Below are positions 44,562 through 55,684 of a DNA stretch of 64,000 nt, one piece after another. Source of the stretch: Thecaphora thlaspeos (taxonomy: Eukaryota; Basidiomycota; Ustilaginomycetes; Urocystidales; Glomosporiaceae); contig UWYS01000003.1 in the NCBI GenBank assembly GCA_900291925.1, forward strand, positions 496,001 to 560,000, written 5' to 3'. The notes under the pieces were generated by a model. The model was not told the DNA's origin, did not search any database, and saw only the letters and a list, made by a program, of their open reading frames with translations. The stretch's first letter is position 1. Each line of letters begins with the position of its first letter. Position numbers and translations under genes: made by a program.

Positions 44562-45107
44562 TTACTTCCTCCCGCCAATCTTGTTCTTCCAGCCAGGCGC
44601 GCGCTCGAAGCCGTTGGCTCCGTACTGGTAGTCCATCAGCGTCTGCTGAATCTCAGCGCGGGACGTCATGGCGAACGGACCGTACTGTACGACTTCCTGG
44701 TCGAGCGGTTTGCCGGCGACGAGGATGAACCTCGCCTCGTCGTCCTTGTGCTCGCTGGCGTTGTCGATCCACACACCGTTCTTCTCGGACGCGTCGTCGT
44801 TCGAGAGGACCATGGTGTGGAACTTTTCGTACACCGGTCCACCCTGTACCGCCTCGCCGCCGATACGGATCTTGCCGCTGAGCGTAAAGATGAAGGCGTT
44901 GAAGCCTTTCGGGACCTCCTAGAAGATGCGGCCCTTGCCCTCGAGGCGCGCGTCGATGTAAATCACTTCGCCGTTCTGCGGAAGCTCGATGGGGGATGTG
45001 ACGCCGTGCGACGTGCCGGCGAGCACCTTGAGGTGCCAGCCGTGCCCCTCGGTCTCGACCTGCGGGCTGCGAGGAAGCGTCTTCTTATAGACGTTGGTGG
45101 CAAGCAA
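44562..45107 (-). pseudogene. Pirin-like protein, C-terminal part with in-frame TAG
   Basis: Pirins are cupin-fold nuclear proteins or quercetinase-like enzymes. The visible frame reads GWHLKVLAGTSHGVTSPIEL, then a TAG at 44919-44921, then EVPKGFNAFIFTLSGKIRIG. It continues through the Pirin_C domain to VVQYGPFAMTSRAEIQQTL and a normal-looking C-terminus (APGWKNKIGGRK). The two pieces share one frame, so only this stop breaks them. The N-terminal cupin with the metal-binding His residues is absent. The sequence upstream of about 45107 does not look pirin-like. Confidence 0.8.
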
Positions 45108-45448
45108 GTGTTGGTCGAAGGCAGCGGGGAGGTCTGAGGGCAGCCTGACGACACCCTGCGCACACCACAGCTTGCTTGTCTGTGCGCGCTTCCTCTCGGA
45201 CTTCGGAGTTCGGCGTTACCTTTTCCCCGCGTGCGCCTGCACAGAGGCCACCGAGTGACAGCGCACACCACCCGGCCGTAAGGGCCGCCTTAACTCCAGC
45301 GAGCCGCGCCCGCCTGCCACATCGCCCAGACAGGGGCGCAGCACACATCGCCATGCATCCCACACACGCCTTCCGCCGCACGCCCAGTCCTCGCTCCTCG
45401 CTCCCATTCTCTCGCTCACTCCAACCTAGCACGCTCTTACACCATCCA
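45108..45448. other. Spacer without recognisable gene
   Basis: This lies between the pirin and GH31 remnants. Open frames occur on both strands but resemble nothing I can name. It may be old intergenic or coding debris. Confidence 0.4.
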
Positions 45449-46981
45449 TCAGGGAACAATTTGCTCCAGCGGCGTCGAGACGCCTTCCAGCCACGTTCCG
45501 GCCGCGTGGTGACCGTGCGGAGCGTGGAGGTCGTAGTACACGGCGCTGTCTGCCTCGGAGGTGCGTGGGAGGTAGACCCGTCGCGACGTCTGGGACGCAG
45601 ATTAGGCGCCGCACACCAGCAGCTGGCCGTGGCCCAGCCAGTAGTCGAAGCCTTCCACCACCTCTTTGCCGTACAGCTCCGGATCAGCAGCAAACTCGCC
45701 CCAGCCGAGCCACGTGTTGGGCGGCGTAGTGTTCAGGTGCGACTGCCAGTTAAGGTTGTTGCTGCGCGCAGGGCACGATGGGAAAGGCAGCGGAGATGGG
45801 CATCGCGGTCAGCGCGCGTCCGTAGACAGGTAGGCCCTTCGACTGACGATGTCGGCGGTGCAGTAGGCTCACAAGAACGGTAAAAGCTCGTAACGACGCT
45901 TGATCTCGTTCCTGATGATGTTGACCACCTCGGGGTACTGCGGTGCGGACGGGGAGAGGAAGTGGATCAAGTCAGCGCGGGTCTGCACAGATCGCGATCG
46001 TCACCGATGCGCTCACTCACCATCCACGGCAGGTTGTTGACTTTGCTGCCCGTCGGATCCTGGGCGTTGGGCTTGAAGGAATGGATGCAGAATCTGGGAT
46101 GCGTCACACCCATCTGGACCCACCGTACAAACAGCTCCGGCGAGGGAAGCGGTCCTGCGAAACCCCCGACGTCCGAGCCGTACGACTGCATCAGGGAGAG
46201 CTGGGCGTTGAGGTTCATCGCGACGGCGCCCTGGAGACTTTTCCAGCAGGTGCGGTTGTCTCCCGACCAGGTCGACGCAGCGTACTTCATCGTGCCCACA
46301 TTGGTGGAGCGCGTCAGCACAAACGGCCGGCGATTCGGCTGACGCATCAACAGGGCGGCGTGGCTGATCTTGGCCATCATCTCGGTCTGCCGTGCCGCCG
46401 GGAGGCGAGGTAGAAGATTCATACCCGTGGTCAGCGAGAATATCATCGCAAGTGGATGGTCCACGGCGTCAAGGACTCACGTTGATCATTCGTCCGATCA
46501 GACCGAGCTCCACCGGGCCCTGCGCCGCCTTTGGAGCGTTGGGCGAGTCGTTCTTGCAGACATAGGCATCGTCAATGAGCAGGAACTCGTTGTTGTCGCT
46601 GCTCGGTTGCACGGCGGCGGTTCCATTATACGTCTTTCGTCAGCACGGATGGCTCTCGAGCACGTAGGGCTTGACGTTGGGCGTCACCTTGATGCCGGCG
46701 CGATGGAAGACGCGCACCATCTCGGCAAAGTCTGGGTAGCGTGTCTCGTTCATGGTGAAGACATTACGGTTACCTTGGGCGTCCATGGTGTAGCCGGACG
46801 ACAGCTGGCGATGACCGGCATCGACGAGGGACGGGCCGTTAGTTGCGGTCCGCTCGGGAGAAGGAGATGAAATAGCGGAGGTGCAGCAACTTACATGGAT
46901 GGCCGAACAGGGTATGTCCCATTTCTTGCAGAGCGCCGGCCAGCGCAACAAGAGTTCTTGTGCGATGGATTTGTCCTAGAA
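45449..46981 (-). pseudogene. GH31 family glycosidase fragment (alpha-glucosidase/xylosidase-like), disrupted
   Basis: The pieces are collinear on the minus strand. DKSIAQELLLRWPALCKKWD (about 46978) leads over an intron to LSSGYTMDAQGNRNVFT. KVTPNVKPYVLESHP then meets a TGA near 46640. DNNEFLLIDDAYVCKND carries the probable nucleophile. RRPFVLTRSTNVGTMKYAAS runs to YGSDVGGFAGPLPSPELFVR, whose SDVGGF holds the acid/base. After another intron come YPEVVNIIRNEIKRRYELLP and GFDYWLGHGQLLVCGA, then TAA, then SQTSRRVYLPRTSEADSA. Both ends are missing: about 300 N-terminal residues, and everything after TPLEQIVP. At least two stops make it non-functional. Confidence 0.82.
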
Positions 46982-48266
46982 GCACGCAATCAGTACAGTA
47001 GTAGAGAGTAACTACTAACTAGTGGCATCTTGATGTGCGAGGAAGTCATGAGTGTCCGCCTGTGAGCAAAGGTACTACTGTAGCGTCCTGCGCACGTTGA
47101 TCGTTGACGAGCTGTGGAAGGCCTGTCGCTGCGTCGCAGGTGGGAGGGCCGTTGAGGCGGACCGGTCAATTGACGGGGCAAAGGCCTCGCACCCGAGCGA
47201 AGCGGCGGTCCACGTCGCAGCACATTGGCGGTACGGGCGGGATGGCAGCACGACGACAAGCTTGGCCTCTTGATGCAATAGACCTCATGGGCTGCCTCGC
47301 CCACGCACTTGTGCTCGGAGGGCGGGTGCAGAGGATTCTGCGTACGGTACAGTAACTGGCTGTCATGAGAAATGACTCTGTAGTTAGTTACAGTAGCATT
47401 GCATGTCCGCCAGCTTTGTCTTGTGCCGTTGACAGCGGCGCTTGCAGCTGTCGCCAGCCATAGCGACAACGACAAGCTATGTCCATCCAAAGGCAATCGT
47501 AATGCCATGTAAGTACATCTTTCTTGCCCTCTCGTTGCTCTGCGGCGGCGAGGCAAGGCGAGATTGCCGGTGGATGCCCACCATGAAGCGGCCTACATAT
47601 GACGGCACCCCGACCATTCTTCGCCTTGGCCCTCCCGCGTCCTGCTGGCGGTCCTGAGGTGCCCCCACTGCGCCATGGCACAGTGATATTCATATCTCAC
47701 GCCGCTCAGCAGGCACGACCGGTCAGACTCACCTTTGCACTTCCTCTCCGCACTCGAGCTTCATCCAAAGACGCCCCGCGCTGCATCCTCACGCACCGCT
47801 CTGTATGTACAGTAGGCAACATTGTCTAGGTGCGATCCTTCCCTTCGTTCGCCAACTCTACTGCACATGGATGCTCGCAGCTGTCAAGCTCCATTCTGTC
47901 TGTCGCAGCAGTCAGTCCCTACCGTATGGACCCAAGCATGAATCCTGTCTTCTGCGGCTGCCCTACCTTTACCACACACTCGTCCCCAGCATCTTTGCCA
48001 GGTCCCTGGCGTTGCAATGCAATCGCCAGCCATATGAAAGATATACGAATGCTCTGCTCGCTTCCTCTCTGCCCGTCAACGTACAGCACCGCATCGCCAC
48101 GCTGCTCTCCCACTCGCCCCGCACTTCATCTTTCCTACGTAACCTCTCGCTCCTCTTTCTCCCACGCCATCAACGTCTGCACCACTCCCTCTCACGACGA
48201 CGTCCTTTCCGCCCCTGGCCCTCCTCCCTTCTTCCCCCCCCCATCCCCTCACGACCCTCGTCAAAC
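46982..48266. other. Spacer between GH31 and MFS remnants
   Basis: These 1,285 bp show no supported gene. The open frame upstream of the MFS start (from 47805) has no family resemblance and is treated as leader. No repeats longer than a few units were noticed. Confidence 0.45.
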
Positions 48267-48680
48267 ATGTCCGCTCCCGACGCCTCCAGCCAGCACCTCG
48301 ACGACAAGAAGCTCCAGACGGTCGTGTCCACCACCACCACGCATGCCTCGTACCTCGAAAAAGGCACCGCCAGGCCTTCCCACGCCGTCAACCTCCTGCC
48401 GAGCACCATCGTCCAAGAGGAGGCCGGTCAGGAGGTGCTCGCCTTTGCTGACCAGACGGTCACCATCACCCCGCAGGAGAACAAGCGCCTCCTCCGCAAG
48501 ATCGACAAGCGCGTCCTCCTCCTCATGCTGGGCACCTACTTCTGCCAGTCGCTCGACAAGGGAACCCTCGTATTCGCCGCCATCATGGGCATCAGGACCG
48601 ATCTCAACCTCGTCGGTCAGCAGTACAGCTGGCTTACCACCTGCCTCTACCTCGCCATCCTCGTCTGCGAGCTGGGGGGC
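48267..48680 (+). pseudogene. MFS anion:cation symporter (allantoate-permease-like), N-terminal fragment
   Basis: The fragment starts at ATG 48267 with a cytosolic leader of about 75 residues. ENKRLLRKIDKRVLLLMLGT and YFCQSLDKGTLVFAAIMGIR then form the first membrane span region, followed by YSWLTTCLYLAILV in the second. Family resemblance stops abruptly at about 48680 and the frame closes at 48740 with unrelated residues. Ten of the twelve spans are missing, so this is a 3'-truncated copy. No later piece of the transporter is seen downstream. Confidence 0.75.
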
Positions 48681-49449
48681 GAAGTTGATGGTGATGCAGA
48701 TGTAGCTGGCCGTCCCTGCGTTCTTCGTCGATGGGGATGACGTGGGGCAGAGCTGTTCGAGCTGCCCTTGACTCGGTGTTGAGCCTCTGCGTCGTGGGTG
48801 CAAGGGTGGGCGCTGCTAAGTACTTAGCATCGACTTTCAAGGCTTCCGGCTGTGCGCTGTCAGTCTGTCGCGGAGGGGAAGCGTAAGGAGATGGTGCTCC
48901 TGCGTCGTGGTTGGTACAGTACTTGCTGCGGTACCGTACATGGGGTTGCAAGACTCGTACACAACGGCACAACCACGTCCATGGACAGACGGCATGGATG
49001 CCAAGCATGATACAAGTGACGATGGGCGCTTGCTTTGGCAGGCGACTTGTCCGGACGTGGGGGAGGGAGGCGTCGCAGCTCAGCCTTGGCCTCACACCAA
49101 CACGCACATCCCCATACTTGGCCCTCTCTACCGCATACACAGTCCCTCGAGCAACCTCAACCTTTACGCTCGTCGATGTGGGGGAGCGGCAGGCTACTTG
49201 CTGTATGTAGCTTCGAGTGCGCTTGACTCGCAAGCTCACCTCGAGTTAACTACTCTACTGAGCCCACCGGCCACTTGGACGACGTTGGAGGCGAGCACCT
49301 CGGCCTGCCGCACATATATATATATATATATACATACAGCTCGCTATCCTGACCGTCTCGAGACAGCTTCACTTTGACCCACACACCGCCTCATCCCTCC
49401 GGCCAGCTGCCACACCCGCACTTTTCCTACTACTCCCTTCGCCGCCACC
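48681..49449. other. Spacer upstream of GH105 remnant
   Basis: These 769 bp have no supported gene. They contain a (TA)n microsatellite at about 49315-49332, some 115 bp before the GH105 start, that could act as a TATA-like region for the former gene. Confidence 0.5.
49313..49333. repeat. (TA)n microsatellite
   Basis: About nine TA dinucleotides in an otherwise GC-rich context, 117 bp upstream of the GH105 pseudogene start. Confidence 0.9.
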
Positions 49450-50579
49450 ATGACGCCCGCCGCAACGCAAGCCAGCGCACCGCACCCCGCTCCCGGACCT
49501 TGCAAGGTGTCGGCCGCCGCTGCCCCTGCGCTCGCCCCCTCTCTCGAGGCCACCAAGGCCGCCGGCCTGGTGGACAAGCTGATCGACAAGCTGCTGCACA
49601 ACAAAGACGAGACGAAAGAGTTTCTCCTCCCGCTCGCCGACGGCAGGATCATCGACACAAAGGGCTGGAACGGCCCCTTCATCAAGCAGTGCTTCCACCA
49701 CCGCATGGCCGAGGGCGGCACCACCAAGAACATCAACACCATGGCGCCCTTCCTCGCGCCCGCCTCGGTGTACGGGCGCGATCCGCAGCCGCAGTACCGC
49801 CAGTGGCTCGAGGAGTGGGCAAAGTGGGCCATGCACCGCCTCCCCAAGACGCACGAAGGCGGCTTCCAGCACATGACCTACCTCGACCATCACGACGGTC
49901 AGCTGTGGGACGATACGCTCGTGATGACCGTCCTGCCGCTCGCCAAGATCGGACTCGTCCTCAACCGCCCGCACTACGTCGACGAGGCCAAGTAGCCGTT
50001 CCTCGTTCACATCAAGTACCTCTACGACACCCAGACCGGCCTCTGGTTCCACGGCTGGAGCTTTGACGGTCGACACAACTTTGCAAACGCGCTCTGGGCC
50101 AGGGGCAACTGCTGGATCACCGTCGCCATCCGGCAGTTCCTCTCGCTGCTCGAGACCAAGCCGCATGCCTCCGACCACTTTACGCGCACCCTCCTCCACG
50201 CTCACGGCCCAGCTGGACCGCCTCACCACGCTCCAGGACGCCAAGACCGGTCTCTTCCACACCCTGCTCGACGATCCCACCTCCTACCTCGAGTCGTCAG
50301 CCACCGCCGGCTTCGCTGCCGGTGCCCTGCTGGCGCTGCGCAACGGTTTCCTCTCCTCCAGCCCCAACGTCGGCGCCTACGACTCCATGGCCAAAAAGGC
50401 CCTCGCCGGCGTCATAGACATGATCACTCCAGACGGTCAGCTCAACAACACCTGCGGCACCGCCATGGACAACGACCTCGACTTTTATCGCTACATCCGC
50501 ATCACCCCCCATGCCCTGCGGTCAAGCACTCGCGCTCTTTGCCATCGTCCAGGACATGTCGGTCAGCGGCACGGCATGA
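49450..50579 (+). pseudogene. GH105 unsaturated rhamnogalacturonyl hydrolase, disrupted
   Basis: GH105 (YteR-like) enzymes remove unsaturated galacturonyl residues from pectin fragments. The N-terminal part runs from 49450, with HEGGFQHMTYLDHHDGQLWD carrying a family Asp, to a TAG at 49993-49995 in the middle of a conserved stretch. The same frame continues HIKYLYDTQTGLWFHGWSFD and FANALWARGNCW, then shifts near 50190-50205. After the shift comes TGLFHTLLDDPTSYLESSAT, then GTAMDNDLDFYRYIRITP. A second shift lies at a run of six C near 50505-50510, before MPCGQALALFAIV and a TGA at 50577-50579. The three lesions exclude a functional product. Confidence 0.85.
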
Positions 50580-51129
50580 GCCGCACCGCGCCACGCCTGC
50601 ATCACAGTAAACCCACTCGATGCCCGTCTCCTTCCCGCCAGCACCTGCCCTGCTGAGCCGCCCCTCTCCGTTGCCAGGGTTACGAGCATGAGCACGAGCT
50701 CGAGCGTGCCGCGCTCAGCGCCCTCTCTGCGCTCGCTTCCTTCGGCTTCCCCCTCCGTCATGGAAGCGCAAGTGAAAACCCCGCCATCTCGACTCAAGAC
50801 TTGCCGAGTAACCCTCGTCTCTTTCCTCTTCTTTCAATACCGGCGGCCAGCAGCGGCGGGGCAAGAGCGATACGGATCGATACGATTGGCAATAGAACGG
50901 GACAGACCACATACGAGGCAGTACATGTGTATCTACAAGGGGTTGAAGCGCATCAAGAGAAAGAAAAAGTGGCTTGATCATCTATGAAGAGAGCCCTAAT
51001 AAACGAGTGTGTTGTTGTGAGGCAGATGGAACACAGGCAGAGAGAGATACAGCAGCAAGGACAGGAAACAAGAGAAAAATATGGCGACGGCCCAGAGAGA
51101 AGCAGGCGCGCCAGCGACAAGGGTACGCC
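50580..51129. other. Spacer between GH105 remnant and IML2 3' end
   Basis: These 550 bp show no recognisable gene. They include the presumed IML2 3' untranslated region. Confidence 0.5.
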
Positions 51130-54100
51130 TCACTTGCCCTCGAGGGCGTTGAGAGCGCCGTTGGCTCGGAGGTGAGCCATGTTCTGCAGGCTATACTTGC
51201 TCTTCCTGCCGCGGTCCTCGAGCGTCTTCTGCGAGAGAACCAGGGCGAACTGCTCCTTTGCGTCGGCGCTCCGGCCCATGCCAGTGTAGAGGCGGCCCAG
51301 CTCGTAGTGGGCAAAGTAGACGAGCCAGTGGTCCAGCCTTAGCCTGGCGCCGTGCTCGAGGACCGTCTTGAAGCTCATCTCGGCCTGCTCGGCTGCCTCG
51401 TCCTCGGGAATCGGGCTCTCCTGCGGCCGCACCTTGCTGTGCTGCTCCGGGTAGGCGATGAACTTGAGGCAGACGCCGCGCAGGAAGTGGGCCAGCGTCA
51501 GGTCGTCGTAGTACTCCTCGCCAGAGTAGTAGCGCGACGGGTCCTCGACCTCGCGCAGCTCGGCCAGCGCATCGCTCACCAGGACGAGAGCATCGTCCGC
51601 CAAGACAAAGCGCGGAGCGTTTGAGAGGCAGTGGTAGACGTAGCTGAACTCAAGGCCGGGCAGGAGGAGGCGGTTGTAGCTGTTGAACTTTTTCGCCTTG
51701 CGGGCGACAAACTTCTCCATGGGGATCGACTTGCCGGCAATCTTCTGCGTCAGGTCGGGGACCTTGCGGAAGATGTCGGCCGCGTCCTGCATCTTCGATG
51801 CGTTCTCGCCCTGGGCGCTTTCGTAGAGCGTAGCCGCCCGGCCGTAGTTGTAGACGGCCTTGCTCCAGTTGTTCTCCTCGGCCATGATCTCGAAGTTCTC
51901 GTAGGCCTTCTGCCACTCGCACAGCGACATGTGACAGAGCGCCAGGTCCCAAACGCAGATGTGCCGGAGCTGGACGTACTCCTTCTGCACGTCGCGCGCC
52001 GTCTCGAACTGCTTGACCGCCTTTTCCGAGAGAGCCTGGGTCGAGTAGAGGCGACCCGAGAAGTAGAGGAAGAAGACGCCGTCGGGGTAGCGCTTCAGAT
52101 TGTAGTGGAGCACCTTGTCGGCAAAGCCGATGTCAACGCCGTTGACCGGAATGAACGTCGAAACGACGAGGTGGTAGAGCAGCAGGCCCATTTCGGCCAC
52201 GGGCCGGCGGATGCCCTCGTCGCTCTCCGAAGCCGACGGCTTCTTGACCTTGGCGTCCATGCTCCAGCCGCCGGGTTTGCTCAGCGTCTTGAGCGCCCAT
52301 GCACAGTCTCCCGTGTAGCCAAAGACTTCCATGATCTTGAGGACCTTGCCGGGGAGTAGACCGAGAATCATGCTGATCAGGCCGCTGCCGAGGTAGACAC
52401 CGGAGCGGAAGTCCTCGTCGATGTCCTGGGTGGCGCCCTTTTCGTCGGCCCACTCGACGTACTTCACGAGGCTGCGGTAGATGCCGTAAGCGTTCCGCAT
52501 GTTTAGGGCCTCGGAGACAAAGGCGAAGAAGTCGCCCGCGTAGACGATACCCAGCACGGCCTTAAGCAGCAGCGACTCGGCATAGACCAGCTCGGCGTGC
52601 TTCTGCACGACGTCCATACCGGCGAGCGTCGAGGGCGACTGGCCGGTGCCGCGGACGAAGCGGCCAAAGTTGGCGACTGTGCTCGAGGGCTTGCGCAGCA
52701 TGTTGGCGATCGTCAGCGAGTCTTTGCAGAGCGAGATGGCGCTCGCCAAATCGACGGGCTCAAACGTCATGAAGCCCTTAATGGTAGCGATGATGGCGTA
52801 GCCGAGGGCATAGTAGAGCCGGGTGTCGGCGTGCTCGGCGACAATCTTCTCGGCCTCGATCATGCGCGAGTTGAGGAACAGGTGCAGGGCCTTGCGTGCG
52901 ACCTCGATATCATCCCGAAGGTCCTCGGCCGTCAGCTTGACGTCGTTCACGCCCAGCTTCGCGACACGGGCCGCCTTGTCTCGCACGTGCTGCGGCACGT
53001 CGCCGCTGGCCTTGGCATCGGCCGGTGTGGCAGCCTGCTGAACGCCGTCCGCTGCGATAGCATCGCCGGCCCGTCGTGAGGCGGCGGCGGTTCCGCGAGA
53101 CTTGTACGATGCGCCGGCGGCCGCCGTCTTGGCCCGTCCGTTGCTCCTGGAGGCGCCGTTCGCGATGGCAGACGGACTGCGTCGTGAGGCGGTGCTAGTT
53201 CTGCGTTGGCTCCCGTTGTCGTCGTCGTCATCACCGTCTTCCTCCTCTTCGCTGCCTTCGGTGATATTGGCAAGCTCAGCATCGTAGAACTCTTCGTCGG
53301 ACGAGTCGTCGCTGTAGACGTTCGAGTCTTGCACCGGTTCCGACCGATCGGCGTGCGCATCATCATGGGCCTTTCCGCCAATGAGCGTGCCAGCCGCTCC
53401 CACCAAGCCGGCGGCGGCGGTAGCCGATCCGAGGAGGGATCCGTTCGAGGCGAGCTGGGCCTCGGCAGCGTTGCCCCGAGCGTCGTCCGATGCCTTCGAG
53501 GCGGGCTCGACATTCGCCTTCTCTGGAGAGTCCGCTGATCCTTGTCGTCGGAACGTGGAGCCGCCGTCCGCCTTGCCCTGGCTCTTGCTCCTGGCGCGCG
53601 CCAACATCGCGTCGGCTTTGGCGAAGGGATCGGTGAAACTCGGATCCTCCTGGCCGGGACCGGAAGTGGCTCGCGGGCGCACGTATCGTCGCGATCGGGG
53701 CGAGGCCGAGTACGGGTCGACGTCCGAGGCGGGCGAGAGCACATTCTTGTATCCCTCGGTGCTGCTGCGCGTGGGACCGCCGTTAGCATGCAGCGCCTCG
53801 GGAAGCGCCGGCACGGGAGGGGGCAGCTCGGTGCTTTCCGGGCTGACGCCTTCGATTCTGTCCGGACGGAAGAGCGTAGAGACGCTCGTCGTCCTTGTGC
53901 GCGTGTCGAGCTTGAGACTCATCTTGCGTGCAGATCCGCTAAACGTCCTCAGGCGGGAGGGTTTAGGCGCTTCCGGGTCGGCGCCTGCAGTGTTGGCTGT
54001 GGTATCGGTGGTCTCGCTGCCTACAATGCTCCCGGAAGCAGCTCGGCCCCGCCTGCGCAGGAGCGTGCCGAAGCCGGAGCCCTTTGAGGATCTGCGGGAG

Positions 54101-54651
54101 CTGATGGAGCGGCTGTCGCCTTCAGCTGGCGCTTCAATGTCGTTGCCGGTGGACTGCTGGGAGAGGTTCGAGGATCTGCGGCGTAGGGTGAAGCCTCCAC
54201 TGCCCCGGCTACGGCCGTTTCTTTCCGGCACGGCAAGGTGGCTCGCAGCTGGCGTTCCGTCTTCGTCGTTGTTGGCGGGCAGTGCGGATGCCGTGGCGGA
54301 CCTGCTCAGGGTAGGGCTCCGCGAGGCCGAGCGCTGAGAGGAGATGGAGGGCGGCGCCTTTGCGGTGGATCGCTGGGTGGCCGCGATGGACGAGGCGGAT
54401 CTGGATCTGGATCTGGGAGGGTAAGAAGGGAGGTTGGACGAAGCGTCGGAGGCCTTGCGTGAGCGCAGGAGGGCGTCAGTGTTGGAGATGGGAACGGGGT
54501 GGGCATGGCTGTCGCCGTCCTGGATGGGGTTGCCGAAGCGGGCGGCGGAAGCGTCGATACCGGCGATGATGGCGCGGCGGTTGCCCGTGGTGGGCCTCCG
54601 GGAGAGGGAGGGCGACGACGCGCTGGACGACATGACGGCTGCGCTGGACAT
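51130..54651 (-). CDS. IML2/TTC39-family TPR protein
   Basis: Yeast Iml2 is needed for clearance of protein inclusion bodies and associates with lipid droplets and mitochondria. The gene is a single uninterrupted frame of 1,173 aa. Residues 1-560 are Ser/Arg-rich and low complexity, with many Ser/Thr-Pro sites, and are probably disordered. The conserved helical-repeat region starts near 585 (DIEVARKALHLFLNSRMIEA) and includes YYALGYAIIATIKGFMTFEP, YLGSGLISMILGLLPGKVLK and FFLYFSGRLYSTQALSEKAV. The C-terminal repeats run through YFAHYELGRLYTGMGRSADA. The start at 54651 is the first ATG of the frame, and a second ATG follows six codons later. The disordered extension makes this much longer than yeast Iml2. 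Confidence 0.88.
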   Translation of the reverse strand: MSSAAVMSSSASSPSLSRRPTTGNRRAIIAGIDASAARFGNPIQDGDSHAHPVPISNTDALLRSRKASDASSNLPSYPPRSRSRSASSIAATQRSTAKAPPSISSQRSASRSPTLSRSATASALPANNDEDGTPAASHLAVPERNGRSRGSGGFTLRRRSSNLSQQSTGNDIEAPAEGDSRSISSRRSSKGSGFGTLLRRRGRAASGSIVGSETTDTTANTAGADPEAPKPSRLRTFSGSARKMSLKLDTRTRTTSVSTLFRPDRIEGVSPESTELPPPVPALPEALHANGGPTRSSTEGYKNVLSPASDVDPYSASPRSRRYVRPRATSGPGQEDPSFTDPFAKADAMLARARSKSQGKADGGSTFRRQGSADSPEKANVEPASKASDDARGNAAEAQLASNGSLLGSATAAAGLVGAAGTLIGGKAHDDAHADRSEPVQDSNVYSDDSSDEEFYDAELANITEGSEEEEDGDDDDDNGSQRRTSTASRRSPSAIANGASRSNGRAKTAAAGASYKSRGTAAASRRAGDAIAADGVQQAATPADAKASGDVPQHVRDKAARVAKLGVNDVKLTAEDLRDDIEVARKALHLFLNSRMIEAEKIVAEHADTRLYYALGYAIIATIKGFMTFEPVDLASAISLCKDSLTIANMLRKPSSTVANFGRFVRGTGQSPSTLAGMDVVQKHAELVYAESLLLKAVLGIVYAGDFFAFVSEALNMRNAYGIYRSLVKYVEWADEKGATQDIDEDFRSGVYLGSGLISMILGLLPGKVLKIMEVFGYTGDCAWALKTLSKPGGWSMDAKVKKPSASESDEGIRRPVAEMGLLLYHLVVSTFIPVNGVDIGFADKVLHYNLKRYPDGVFFLYFSGRLYSTQALSEKAVKQFETARDVQKEYVQLRHICVWDLALCHMSLCEWQKAYENFEIMAEENNWSKAVYNYGRAATLYESAQGENASKMQDAADIFRKVPDLTQKIAGKSIPMEKFVARKAKKFNSYNRLLLPGLEFSYVYHCLSNAPRFVLADDALVLVSDALAELREVEDPSRYYSGEEYYDDLTLAHFLRGVCLKFIAYPEQHSKVRPQESPIPEDEAAEQAEMSFKTVLEHGARLRLDHWLVYFAHYELGRLYTGMGRSADAKEQFALVLSQKTLEDRGRKSKYSLQNMAHLRANGALNALEGK

Positions 54652-55330
54652 GGTGGTGGGGAAGAGGAAGTGCGAGGGAGGGCTGGCCGAAGAGTACCGG
54701 GAGGGTGCTTAGCCGACCGAAGGGTGGGCGCGCGCTCGCTTTGACCTTGTGTGGCCTGGCCCGCCTGGAGGGTTGCGGCGTTGCAGCAGCTGCCTCGCGC
54801 AACGAATGAGCCAAGAGGGGAGCGAAGATGGAGTGCTGGCGTCGCTGCTGGCCAATAGGACAATAGGCGTTGGACTACTGTTGGATCGGCCTAGAGAGGA
54901 GGTAGCAAGGTGGGGATGATGCCCTTGGGAGCCGGATGGATGGGTGGGGGGATGATGGCAGACGGGAAGGAAGGCGGGGAGCGTCGCTTTGCCTCGCACG
55001 TTTGCAGTATCCGTCGAACGTTGACTCTGCACCGCTGCCTTATCGCGGCCAGGAGTCCATCGGAGCAGCGGGAGAGCCGTCCCTCGACTTGCCAAGGCGT
55101 GAGGCAGGCCACACAGGCGGCAGAAGGCGGAGGCACGAGCAGAGCGCACCGCGGCGGCGTCAGCGGTCATCATACTGTAGCCTCGCCCTCCTTTCACAGG
55201 CCTGCTCGGAAAGGCCGGCGGGGGTGCATATGTACACACAGAGTAGTCAAGTGGGCGCCCGTCTCACCTTGGTCACCATCTGAGCCTCGCTCTATGCGTG
55301 ATGTGCGGTCTGCGTGGAGCCTAGCTTGCT

Positions 55331-55374
55331 CGCCTGGCCGCCTGGCCGCCTGGCCGCCTGGCTGGCTGGCTGGC
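55331..55374. repeat. 8-bp tandem repeat (cgcctggc) passing into 4-bp tggc repeat
   Basis: Four copies of cgcctggc followed by three tggc units in the IML2/bS18m divergent region. Confidence 0.85.
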
Positions 55375-55684
55375 AGCCGACGGCACTTCCGCCCGCCTGG
55401 CCATCAGCCGGCCTGACGAAATCAACCAAGAATTCCAAACCAACTTTGGCAGGCACTTGCCCCGCATGGCTCAAGGCGGGGAGCGGCGGCGAGCGGGGGA
55501 CGGACAAGCGGCCGGCATTACACAGCCGCGACACCCCAAAATCGGATCCGCGAGCTCATCTGGCGGAGCCGAACAACAGCCCTTCTGAGCATGGAATTTC
55601 CACCTCGACACCCCATCGATGCCATGCCATCACGCTTCTTCCTGCTCCCCTCCTACCGCTCCCTCCTCACCTCGCCAACCCCCT

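Noticed and set aside
47805..48266. N-terminal extension of the MFS fragment
   Set aside because: The upstream residues are Ser/Arg/Leu-rich without similarity to the family. The ATG at 48267 gives the usual cytosolic leader.
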